A stretch of 64,000 nucleotides of DNA from Ancylobacter novellus. GTDB taxonomy: Bacteria > Pseudomonadota > Alphaproteobacteria > Rhizobiales > Methylopilaceae. The position numbers were made by a program, and so were the translations under genes. The notes beneath the pieces are model-generated. The model had not been told where the DNA came from and did no database searches. It saw only the letters and a program-made list of their open reading frames with translations. Positions 44,672 through 55,116 of this stretch are shown piece after piece (within the stretch, counting starts at the first letter, position 1; each line of letters opens with the position of its first letter). The stretch lies in assembly GCA_003241695.1 (NCBI GenBank), contig QFPN01000008.1, positions 261,465 through 325,464 on the forward strand, in the 5' to 3' direction.

Positions 44672-44789
44672 CGGGACCGGACGAGGCCTCGGGCGAAAAT
44701 CGGCGGCCTGAAATGTCGGCTGGAAGCGCCTCCGGCCGTCCTTCGGGGCGACGGCCGACTTTCCCGACCGCCCGACGAAGGAGGACGCG

Positions 44790-45284
44790 ATGCGCTTCAT
44801 GATCATCCGCAAGGCGACGCCCGAAAGCGAATCCGAGAACGACGCCGCACCCTCCGCCGCGCTCATGGAGGCGATGGCGGCCTACAATCTCGAAATGATC
44901 AAGGCCGGCGTCTTCGTCGGCGGCGACGGCCTGCAGCCGAGCGCCAAGGGGGCGCGGGTCACGATCTCGCGCGACGGGGCGAAGCCCGTTGTGATCGACG
45001 GGCCGTTCGCGGAGACCAAGGAGCTCGTCGCCGGCTTCACCATGATCCAGGTCGCCTCGCGAGAGGAGGCGATCGACTGGGCGAGGCGTTGGCCGAAGGA
45101 GGACGGGCCGGTGACGCTCGAGATCCGGCAGGTCTATGAGTTCTCGGATTTCGAGACGCCCTCGGACGCGCCGCTTGAAAAGTGGGCCGAGATGGAGAAG
45201 GCGTTCAAGGCGCTCGATCCGAAACGCTCAGGCCGAGCTTTCCGCGGCGAAAAGCGCTCTACAGCGCCGCGTCGGAAGCGCTAG
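44790..45284 (+). CDS. YciI-like (DGPF domain) protein
   Basis: The 164-residue protein belongs to the YCII-related/DGPF family: MRFMIIRKATPESE, ALMEAMAAYNLEMIKAGVFVGGDGLQP, then the signature VVIDGPFAETKELVAGFTMIQV and a GPVTLEIRQVYEFSDF tail. These ferredoxin-fold proteins are often encoded with ECF sigma factors, but none is adjacent here. The function is unknown. Its C-terminal ~20 residues are basic and not conserved. Confidence 0.85.
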   Translation: MRFMIIRKATPESESENDAAPSAALMEAMAAYNLEMIKAGVFVGGDGLQPSAKGARVTISRDGAKPVVIDGPFAETKELVAGFTMIQVASREEAIDWARRWPKEDGPVTLEIRQVYEFSDFETPSDAPLEKWAEMEKAFKALDPKRSGRAFRGEKRSTAPRRKR

Positions 45285-45345
45285 GTAGGGCGCGGGCGGT
45301 CCGAGGAGGCCGCCGTCGCCATTTCCCGTGCGGAGACCTCACGCC

Positions 45346-46131
45346 ATGAGCCTCAAGGGCAAGACCGCCGTCGTCACCGGCTCGACCAGCGGCATCGGCC
45401 TCGCGATCGCGCGCGGCCTCGCAGGCGACGGCGCGAACGTCGTGCTGAACGGCTTCGGCGACGCCGGGGCCATCGAGGCCGCGCGCGCGGCGATCGAGAG
45501 CGAGTTCGGGGTCAAGGCGGTCCATTCTCCGGCCGACATGACGAAGCCCGACGAGATCGAGGCCATGGCGGCCTTCGCGGTCGAGACCTTCGGCTCGCTC
45601 GACGTGCTGGTGAACAACGCCGGCGTCCAGTTCGTGTCGCCGGTCGAGGAGTTCCCGAACGAGAAGTGGGACCTGATCATCGCGCTCAACCTCTCCTCCG
45701 TGTTCCACGGCATGAAGGCGGCGATTCCGCACATGAAGAAGGCGGGCTGGGGCCGCATTATCTCGACCGCCTCGGCGCATTCGATCGTGGCCTCGCCGTT
45801 CAAGTCGGCCTATGTCGCGGCGAAGCACGGCGTCGTCGGCCTCACCAAGACGGCGGCGCTCGAGCTCGCGACCGACGGGATCACCGTCAACGCGATCTCT
45901 CCCGGCTATGTCTGGACGCCGCTCGTCGAGGCGCAGATCCCCGACACGATGAAGGCGCGCGGCCTCACCAAGGAGCAGGTGATCAACGACGTTCTGCTCG
46001 ACGCCCAGCCGACCAAGAAGTTCGTGACCGTCGACCAGGTGGCCGCGCTCGCCGTCTTCCTGTGCTCGGACGCCGCCTCGAACATCACCGGCGCGAACAT
46101 CTCGATGGACGGCGGCTGGACGGCGAAGTGA
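45346..46131 (+). CDS. bdhA: 3-hydroxybutyrate dehydrogenase
   Basis: This SDR-family enzyme oxidises (R)-3-hydroxybutyrate to acetoacetate. The 261 residues show KTAVVTGSTSGIGLAIARGL (TGxxxGIG), VLVNNAGVQFVSPVEEFP, the catalytic Ser-Tyr-Lys set in IISTASAHS...SAYVAAKHG, and the diagnostic ISPGYVWTPLVEAQIPD and GANISMDGGWTAK tail. ATG 45346 is chosen over an upstream TTG/GTG frame because the family starts with MSLKGK. With acetoacetyl-CoA synthetase it gives a route from hydroxybutyrate to acetyl-CoA. Confidence 0.93.
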   Translation: MSLKGKTAVVTGSTSGIGLAIARGLAGDGANVVLNGFGDAGAIEAARAAIESEFGVKAVHSPADMTKPDEIEAMAAFAVETFGSLDVLVNNAGVQFVSPVEEFPNEKWDLIIALNLSSVFHGMKAAIPHMKKAGWGRIISTASAHSIVASPFKSAYVAAKHGVVGLTKTAALELATDGITVNAISPGYVWTPLVEAQIPDTMKARGLTKEQVINDVLLDAQPTKKFVTVDQVAALAVFLCSDAASNITGANISMDGGWTAK

Positions 46132-46164
46132 CGGCGCTAAAGGCGCTCGTCCGATTTAAGGGGT

Positions 46165-46257
46165 CGTCATCCCCCGGCTTGTCCGGAGGATCCATGCCGG
46201 ACGACGCAACGCGGCTTTGCGGAACGATGGATGCCCCGGACAAGCCGGGGCATGACG
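46165..46257. repeat. 93-nt dispersed palindromic element, intergenic copy
   Basis: It begins CGTCATCCCCCGGCTTGTCC and ends GGACAAGCCGGGGCATGACG, with interrupted inverted arms. The first 32 bases match the copy inside putA (51948-52040) with one difference, and the last 30 are identical; the middle is diverged. Both copies are exactly 93 nt. It lies between the ends of the convergent bdhA and copper ATPase genes. Confidence 0.85.
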
Positions 46258-46285
46258 GCGTGTTTCCGAGCGAACCGATTTCTGT

Positions 46286-48655
<2,370 letters not shown>

Positions 48656-48687
48656 GAGGCGCTCCTTCGCATGTCGACCGTCGAGAT

Positions 48688-48704
48688 ATACCCCTACAGG
48701 GTAT
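48688..48704. promoter_or_regulatory. CsoR/CstR-like operator candidate upstream of the copper ATPase
   Basis: ATACCC and GGGTAT are perfect 6-bp arms with a 5-base spacer, matching the A/T-flanked C-run/G-run operators of CsoR-family copper sensors. It lies just before the copper ATPase start. No csoR or cueR gene is in the window, so a regulator would act from elsewhere. Confidence 0.5.
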
Positions 48705-48809
48705 GAATGCAAGGACGGGACGCGCCCTCGTCCTGTGCGGCCTTTTCCTGAGAACGAAGCGTTTTATGTTTCTTTTCAACGCCGTCTCGGGCGAAGCGGG
48801 CGAGGCGCC

Positions 48810-51800
48810 ATGACTGAGCCGTCCGACTGCAGCACAGCTTACGCGCGCTTCGCCGCGTCGCTCACGCCGCGTGGACCTCTCCGCCGGGCGATAACCGCCG
48901 CGACGCGGCGCCCCGAGCCCGACTGTGTCTCGGCGCTTCTGGACCTCGCCGAACCCGGCCCCGACGAAGCCGCGTCCGCGGACCGCCTCGCCCGCCGGCT
49001 GGGGGAGGGATTGAGGGCGCGAGGCGACGCGAGCGCGGTCGAGGCGCTGATGCGCGAATACGCGCTGTCGAGCGAGGAGGGAGTCGCGCTGATGTGCCTC
49101 GCCGAGGCGCTGCTGCGCACGCCCGACGACGCGACGCGCGACGCCCTCATCCGCGACAAGATCGCGACGCGGGACTGGCGCGGCCATCTCGGCCACAGCC
49201 CCTCGCTGTTCGTGAACGCGGCGACATGGGGCCTGCTGGTCACCGGCCGGCTCGCCGCGACCGCAAGCGAGACCGGTCTCGCCGCCGCGCTCGGGCGCCT
49301 GATCGCGCAGGGCGGCGAGCCCCTGCTCCGCGCCGGCGTCGACCTCGCCATGCGCCTGCTCGGCCGGCATTTCGTGGCGGGCCGGACGATCGAGGAGGCG
49401 ATCGAGAACGCCCGCGCCTCGGAAGCCAAAGGGTTCCGGCATTCCTTCGACATGCTCGGCGAGGCGGCGACGACCGCGGAGGACGCCGCCCGCTTCATGG
49501 CCGCCTATGAGGGCGCGATCGCGGCCATCGGCCGGGAGTCCGCGGGGCGCGGCCCCGTCGCGGGGCCGGGCGTCTCGATCAAGCTGTCGGCGCTCCATCC
49601 GCGCTACGCCCGCGCGAAGCGCGAGCGCGTCATGGCGGAGCTGCTGCCGCGCGCCGCGCGGCTCGCGGCGCTGGCGAAGGAGGCCGGGATCGGCCTCAAC
49701 GTCGACGCCGAGGAGGCCGACCGGCTCGAGATCTCGCTCGACCTGTTCGAGGCGCTCGCGTTCGATCCGCGCCTCGCGGGCTGGAACGGGCTCGGCTTCG
49801 TGCTGCAGTCCTACGGCAGGCGCGCCGCGCCCGTCGTCGACTGGCTCGTCGACCTCGCCCAGCGGTCGAAGCGCCGGCTCGCGGTGCGGCTGGTGAAGGG
49901 CGCCTACTGGGACGGCGAGATCAAGCGCGCGCAGGTCGACGGGGCCGAGGACTTTCCCGTCTTCACGCGCAAGCTCCACACCGACGTCGCCTTCCTGGCC
50001 TGCGCCCGAAAGCTGCTGGCGGCGCCCGACGCGGTGTTTCCGCAGTTCGCGACCCACAACGCGCGGACGCTCGCAGCCGTCGCGGCCATGGGCGCCGGGG
50101 CCGGCCCCGACGCCTTCGAGTTCCAGTGCCTGCACGGCATGGGCGAGCCGCTCTACGAACTCGCCGCGCAGGAAGGTCTCGAGCGGCCGTGCCGCATCTA
50201 CGCGCCGGTCGGCGACCACGAGACGCTGCTGGCCTATCTGGTGCGGCGGCTGATCGAGAACGGAGCCAACGCCTCCTTCGTGAACCGCGTGACCGATCCG
50301 GACGTACCGGTCGAGACGCTGATCGCCGATCCGGTCGCGGCCGTCCGCGCCGACCCGCGGCCGGGCGCGCCCAACGCGGCGATCCGGAGCCCGCGCCTGC
50401 TCTACGGCCCGGCGCGACCGAACGCGCGCGGCCTCGACCTCGCCGACGAGGATCGCCTCGCCGAACTCGCGCGCGCCTTGCGCGAGAGCGCGGGACGCCG
50501 CTGGGAGGCGGCGCCGGCGGGCGACGATCGGAGCGGCGGCGGTCGGCCCGTGCGCAACCCGGCCGACCGGCGCGACGTCGTCGGCTTCGTGCGCGACGCC
50601 GCGCCCGAAGATCTCGCGGCCGCGCTCGCCCGCGCCGAAGCCGCCGCGCCCTTCTGGGCGGCCGAGCCCGCCGCCGCCCGCGCGGCCTGTCTCCGCCGCG
50701 CCGCCGACGCCATGGAGGCGGCCATGGGCGCGCTGGTCGGCCTGATGGCGCGGGAGGCCGGAAAAACCTTCGCGAACGGCGTCTCTGAGGTCCGCGAGGC
50801 GGTGGACTTCCTGCGCTACTACGCCGGCGAGGCCGAACGCCTGGCGGCGTCCGGCCCGATCCGGCCGCTCGGGATCGTCGCGGCGATCAGCCCGTGGAAC
50901 TTTCCGCTCGCGATCTTCACCGGCCAGGTCGCCGCCGCGCTCGGGGCCGGAAACGCGGTGATCGCGAAGCCCGCGGAGGAGACGCCGCTGGTCGCGGCCG
51001 AGGCCGTGCGCCTGCTGCGCGCGGCCGGCGCGCCGCGCGACGTGCTCCAGCTTCTCCCCGGCGACGGCGCGGCCGGCGCGGCTCTCGTCGACGATCGCCG
51101 GATCGACGGCGTGGTCTTCACCGGCTCGACCGAGGCGGCCCGCTCGATCCGCCGCACGCTCGCACGGCGGCTGTCGCGCGACGGCCGGCCGATTCCGCTC
51201 GTCGCCGAGACCGGGGGCCAGAACGTCATGATCGCGGATTCCTCCGCGCTTGCCGAACAGGTCGTGCCGGACGCGCTCGCCTCGGCGTTCGACTCCGCCG
51301 GCCAGCGCTGTTCCGCCGCCCGCATCCTCGCGCTTCAAGACGACGTCGCCGACCGCGTCCTCGCCATGCTGAAGGGCGCGGCGCGCGAACTCGAGGTCGG
51401 GCCGCCCGACCGCCTGTCGACCGACGTCGGCCCGGTGATCTCGGCGGAGGCGCGCCAGCGGATCGAACGCCACCTCGACGACATGCGCGCGCGCGGCTTC
51501 CGCGTGACGCAGCAGCCTTTGCCGGCGCCTTGCGCCCATGGCGACTTCGTCGCGCCCGCCATCGTGGAGATCGACGCGGTTTCGGACGTCGGCGGGGAAG
51601 TGTTCGGCCCCGTGCTGCACGTCCTCCGCTTCCGCGCCGGGGATCTCGACCAAGTCGTCGAGGCCGCGAACGCCACCGGATACGCGCTGACCTTCGGCCT
51701 CCACACCCGCATCGACGAGGCCGTCGCGCGGGCGACGGACCGGGCCGCCGCCGGGAACCTCTACGTCAACCGGACCATCGTGGGCGCGGTCGTGGGGGTC

Positions 51801-52631
51801 CAGCCCTTCGGCGGATCGGGGCTCTCGGGCACCGGGCCCAAGGCCGGCGGGCCGCTCTATCTTCGCCGGCTCATGGCCTCCGCGCCCGATGAATGCGATC
51901 TCGAAGGGTCAGCCGGAGCGTCATGGCGGCGCATGATCGAAGCGGATCGTCATCCCCCGGCTTGTCCGGGGGATCCATGGACGGGCGGGCCGCCGCATTC
52001 GCCGCAGGCCTGGATGCCCCGGACAAGCCGGGGCATGACGCGAAGCGTTTCGAACCGGACGGACTCCACCCCAGATCCCGCCCGAAGCTTCGCGGACTGG
52101 CTGGAGACGCAGGGGCTCGCGCGCGAGGCCGACGCCGTGCGGGCCATGGCGGCGCGCTCGCCGCTCGGCGCGTCGGTCGAACTCGCGGGGCCGGTCGGCG
52201 AGCGCAACGTCTATTCGCTCCGCCCCCGGCGCGCGATCGCGGCGCTGGCCGAAACGACATCCGGCGCCGCGATACAGCTCGGCGCGATCCTCGCCGCGGG
52301 CTCGACCGCGGTCGTCGCGGAAGGCGGGCCGGCGGCGGCGCTCGCCGCCCGTCTTCCCCAGGCGCTCGCGGCGCGCGTCGTGACGGCGCACGCGCCGGCT
52401 CTCGCGCCCGAGATCGGGCTGATCATGTTCGAAGGCGGCGGCGATCCGCTGCTCGCCCTGCTGGCCGAGGTCGCGGAACGCGCCGGGCCGATCGTCCTCG
52501 TCGAAGCGCTGTCGCCCGGCGAGATCGCGGCCGGGGCGGTCTACGACGTCGAGCGCCTGCTCGCCGAGCGCACGGTCTCGACCAACACCGCGGCGGCGGG
52601 CGGCGACGCGGCCCTGATGACGATCGGCTGA
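48810..52631 (+). CDS. putA: Bifunctional proline dehydrogenase / L-glutamate-gamma-semialdehyde dehydrogenase, with in-frame repeat insertion
   Basis: PutA oxidises proline to glutamate in two steps. The 1273 residues hold the FAD-dependent proline dehydrogenase barrel (roughly residues 150-480; VSIKLSALHPRY, VRLVKGAYWDGEIKRAQ, FATHNARTLA) and the NAD-dependent P5C dehydrogenase (IVAAISPWNFPLAIFTGQV, catalytic Glu in VAETGGQN near residue 800 and Cys in AGQRCSAAR near 833). A C-terminal ALDH-like domain follows after residue ~1085 and ends TNTAAAGGDAALMTIG. There is no N-terminal ribbon-helix-helix, so it should not self-repress. Residues 1047-1077 are encoded by a 93-nt dispersed repeat. 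Confidence 0.93.
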   Translation: MTEPSDCSTAYARFAASLTPRGPLRRAITAATRRPEPDCVSALLDLAEPGPDEAASADRLARRLGEGLRARGDASAVEALMREYALSSEEGVALMCLAEALLRTPDDATRDALIRDKIATRDWRGHLGHSPSLFVNAATWGLLVTGRLAATASETGLAAALGRLIAQGGEPLLRAGVDLAMRLLGRHFVAGRTIEEAIENARASEAKGFRHSFDMLGEAATTAEDAARFMAAYEGAIAAIGRESAGRGPVAGPGVSIKLSALHPRYARAKRERVMAELLPRAARLAALAKEAGIGLNVDAEEADRLEISLDLFEALAFDPRLAGWNGLGFVLQSYGRRAAPVVDWLVDLAQRSKRRLAVRLVKGAYWDGEIKRAQVDGAEDFPVFTRKLHTDVAFLACARKLLAAPDAVFPQFATHNARTLAAVAAMGAGAGPDAFEFQCLHGMGEPLYELAAQEGLERPCRIYAPVGDHETLLAYLVRRLIENGANASFVNRVTDPDVPVETLIADPVAAVRADPRPGAPNAAIRSPRLLYGPARPNARGLDLADEDRLAELARALRESAGRRWEAAPAGDDRSGGGRPVRNPADRRDVVGFVRDAAPEDLAAALARAEAAAPFWAAEPAAARAACLRRAADAMEAAMGALVGLMAREAGKTFANGVSEVREAVDFLRYYAGEAERLAASGPIRPLGIVAAISPWNFPLAIFTGQVAAALGAGNAVIAKPAEETPLVAAEAVRLLRAAGAPRDVLQLLPGDGAAGAALVDDRRIDGVVFTGSTEAARSIRRTLARRLSRDGRPIPLVAETGGQNVMIADSSALAEQVVPDALASAFDSAGQRCSAARILALQDDVADRVLAMLKGAARELEVGPPDRLSTDVGPVISAEARQRIERHLDDMRARGFRVTQQPLPAPCAHGDFVAPAIVEIDAVSDVGGEVFGPVLHVLRFRAGDLDQVVEAANATGYALTFGLHTRIDEAVARATDRAAAGNLYVNRTIVGAVVGVQPFGGSGLSGTGPKAGGPLYLRRLMASAPDECDLEGSAGASWRRMIEADRHPPACPGDPWTGGPPHSPQAWMPRTSRGMTRSVSNRTDSTPDPARSFADWLETQGLAREADAVRAMAARSPLGASVELAGPVGERNVYSLRPRRAIAALAETTSGAAIQLGAILAAGSTAVVAEGGPAAALAARLPQALAARVVTAHAPALAPEIGLIMFEGGGDPLLALLAEVAERAGPIVLVEALSPGEIAAGAVYDVERLLAERTVSTNTAAAGGDAALMTIG
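51948..52040. repeat. 93-nt dispersed palindromic element inside putA
   Basis: It begins CGTCATCCCCCGGCTTGTCC and ends GGACAAGCCGGGGCATGACG. It sits exactly on codon boundaries of putA and adds 31 residues (starting RHPPACPGDP) with no stop, at the linker between the P5C dehydrogenase domain and the C-terminal domain. The matching intergenic copy is at 46165-46257. Confidence 0.85.
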
Positions 52632-52635
52632 CGCG

Positions 52636-55023
52636 TCAGAGGCCGGAGGCCGAAACCTGGCGCAGCTCGACGCCCTTCCGTTCGAGCGCCGCCGCGACCA
52701 GCCCGAGGGCGCAGCGGATCTCCTCGGGGTCGTCCCCCTCCCCCTCGGCCGCAAGCCCCGCGACGAGGATCGTCCTGAAGCCGAGCGCCGCGGCGATCGG
52801 CGCGCCGAAGGTCAGCGCGTCGTCGCGCGCGTCGTCGAGGAAGCCGTCGAGATCGCAGTCGGTCGCGCCGGCCACGTCCATGAACCGGCTGAACGGCGCC
52901 TCGAACAGCACGTGGTTGATCTCGAACTCGTCGGAGAGCCCCTCCTCCTCGACCAGCGGCTTCATTTCGTAGGGGATCCAGAGAACCGGCTTCACGGCCC
53001 GCGCGCGCAACGCCGCGAGGCAGTCGGCCGGAAACGTCGGCCGGTGGGCGTTGAGCTCGCCGTAGAGGAACGGCTGGCCGAGCACGAGATGATGCACCGG
53101 CGCGGCGGGGTCGGCCGGCAAATCCTCCCAATGGAACCAGAAGGTCTCGATACCGGCGGGCGCGCCGCCGGGCGGCGGCGCCGCGACCAGCAGGCAGGAG
53201 GGGCCGGCTTCTGCGCCGAGGACCGGGCTGCGCCGGGCCCGGGCGGCGTCGCGGCGGAACGCGGCGAGGCGGGAGCGGAACAGCAGACGGTCGTACGCCT
53301 CGAGCCAGACGGCCGGCAGACCGATCTCCTTGCCGCGCGAGGCGGTGACGAGACCGGCCGGCAGGTACCGTTCGCTGTTCCAGGGCTTCATGCCGGCGAA
53401 GTGCAGCACCGACAATCCGACCGTGCTGCCGCCGAGATAATAGGAAACGTATTTGATGTTGCAGTTGTAGTTCAGCGGAAGGTACGTGACGTCCTTGTCG
53501 GCCAGAAAGATGTTCCACATCTTCTGGTCGGCGAACCTGTCGAGCAGATCGTCGGTCGGGCGCAGGTTTTCGCTCGTGACCCGCCGGATCTCGTCATACG
53601 ACGCCCGGCCCAGACCGGCGGCGGGGATCGACAGAACGCCGCTGTTGATGATCCAGCGGCCCGTCTGGGACGAGCGCGACACGTATTCGCGCACGCCGCA
53701 ATCGAAGGCCGCGCGAAAATCGTCGCCATCGGGCTCCCACAGCGCGCCGACGTCGTCGCCGATCAGGATGTCGGCGTCGAAGAAGACCACGCGGCGATAG
53801 CCCTCATGGGTCAGCGCGAGGAACTTCATGTAGCCGAACTTGCCGATCCGCTGATTGGCGTCGCCGGAAGCGGTTTCGAGATCGAGCCACGCCATGTCGG
53901 GCTCGACGAAAGTCAGTCGGCTATAGACGTCGCGGAGCCTCCGCTGGACGAACGGGCTGAGGCTGCCGTCGTGATAGACGAAGACGTCGCTTTCGAGGTC
54001 CGGATAGACGTCGAGCAGCGAGAGCAGGAGGCCGAGCAGACCGGGAAGAAACTGCTCGCTCGCGACCGTGACGAAGGCGACGTCGCGCGTCGGCGTGCGC
54101 CGTTCGAGCGGACGGCGTTCGAGAATCGGCGTCCTGCGGTCGAGCAGGATCTCGCGTTCCGCGATGGTGAGCTCCGCGCCGGCGTCGCGCTTCCCGCGCA
54201 CTTCAGGCTCCAGCGCGCGCCGCTTGCGTTCGCCTGCAAGGTGGTCGGCCTTCTCGGCCTCGCCTCGCGCGGCCCCCGCTTCGAGCCGCCGGCCGTCGTC
54301 GAACCGCCCGAGCGCCCCGATCAGAAGGCCATAGGCCTTTTCGAGCGTCGCGACCGCGACGTCCGCGTCGTCGGTTTCGTCGCCGGCGGCGATCGGCACG
54401 CCGAACTCGTCGAACTGGGCGCGAAGCTGGTCGCGCTGCTCGCGCGCCTCGTCGCGTTGCCCGCGGGTTTCGTCGCGCTGCGCCCTCGCCTTGTCGCGCT
54501 GGTCGCGCAGCCGCTCCACCGCCTCGAGCGCGCCGTCGCGATCCCTGAGCGCCGCGTCAGAAAGCCGGAGGGCGGCGTCGACCATGGCGGCGTAGAGCGC
54601 GTCCGGTTCCGCGGCCCCGCCACGTTCGAGCTGTTCTTCACGGGCCCTGTCGCGCTGCTCGCGGGCGACGTCGCGCTGCTTCCGCGCCTGCTCGCGCTGC
54701 TCCCGCAGCCGGTCGACGACGGCGCCGACCGCGTCCCGCTCGCCGAGCGCCGCGTCGCAGAGCGCCGCCGCGGCGGCGACGATCGCGCCGAGATAGTCTT
54801 CCCGCTCCGCCGAGAGCGACAGCTCCTCGCGCGCCCTGTCGCGCTGGTCCCGGGCGGCGTCGCGCTGCCGCCGCGCCTGGTCGCGCTGCTCGCGCAGCCG
54901 TTCCAGCGGCTCGGCCGGTCCTCTTTCCCCTTCGGCCGGACCTGCGGCTTCGAGCGGCTCCGCGGCGCCCGCTTCCGGCTGATCGTCGGGCGTCTTACCG
55001 GCCGAGCCGTCTTGCTCTTTCAC
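52636..55023 (-). CDS. GT8-like glycosyltransferase with tandem coiled-coil repeats
   Basis: The 795-residue protein has three parts. Residues ~42-205 carry three tandem repeats (starts at 42, 105 and 171, period 63-66), each opening with a heptad coil of R-x-Q-R-D-x-A units (RLREQRDQARRQRD, RLREQREQARKQRD, RLRDQRDKARAQRD), then an AALxxRD helix. Residues ~313-550 form a GT-A domain of the GT8 type, with the DxD motif in VFFDADILIGDD (416-418) and the HFAGMKPW end block. The C-terminal ~200 residues contain HHLVLGQPFLYGEL and an end resembling DUF115-like sugar-phosphate enzymes; that part is unassigned. The sugar donor is unknown. Confidence 0.75.
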   Translation of the reverse strand: MKEQDGSAGKTPDDQPEAGAAEPLEAAGPAEGERGPAEPLERLREQRDQARRQRDAARDQRDRAREELSLSAEREDYLGAIVAAAAALCDAALGERDAVGAVVDRLREQREQARKQRDVAREQRDRAREEQLERGGAAEPDALYAAMVDAALRLSDAALRDRDGALEAVERLRDQRDKARAQRDETRGQRDEAREQRDQLRAQFDEFGVPIAAGDETDDADVAVATLEKAYGLLIGALGRFDDGRRLEAGAARGEAEKADHLAGERKRRALEPEVRGKRDAGAELTIAEREILLDRRTPILERRPLERRTPTRDVAFVTVASEQFLPGLLGLLLSLLDVYPDLESDVFVYHDGSLSPFVQRRLRDVYSRLTFVEPDMAWLDLETASGDANQRIGKFGYMKFLALTHEGYRRVVFFDADILIGDDVGALWEPDGDDFRAAFDCGVREYVSRSSQTGRWIINSGVLSIPAAGLGRASYDEIRRVTSENLRPTDDLLDRFADQKMWNIFLADKDVTYLPLNYNCNIKYVSYYLGGSTVGLSVLHFAGMKPWNSERYLPAGLVTASRGKEIGLPAVWLEAYDRLLFRSRLAAFRRDAARARRSPVLGAEAGPSCLLVAAPPPGGAPAGIETFWFHWEDLPADPAAPVHHLVLGQPFLYGELNAHRPTFPADCLAALRARAVKPVLWIPYEMKPLVEEEGLSDEFEINHVLFEAPFSRFMDVAGATDCDLDGFLDDARDDALTFGAPIAAALGFRTILVAGLAAEGEGDDPEEIRCALGLVAAALERKGVELRQVSASGL

Positions 55024-55116
55024 GTGGATCCTTCGACACGCTTCCTGTCGGTCCCGCGAGGGACCGCACGTCCCTTCTGACCGCTGCGGCGTCCCGCCGC
55101 AAGAACGCCTTCCCGA

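Noticed and set aside
54241..54960. Possible CRISPR or minisatellite because of repeated DNA in the GT8 gene
   Set aside because: Repeats are coding heptads with variable codons, not identical repeats with unique spacers.
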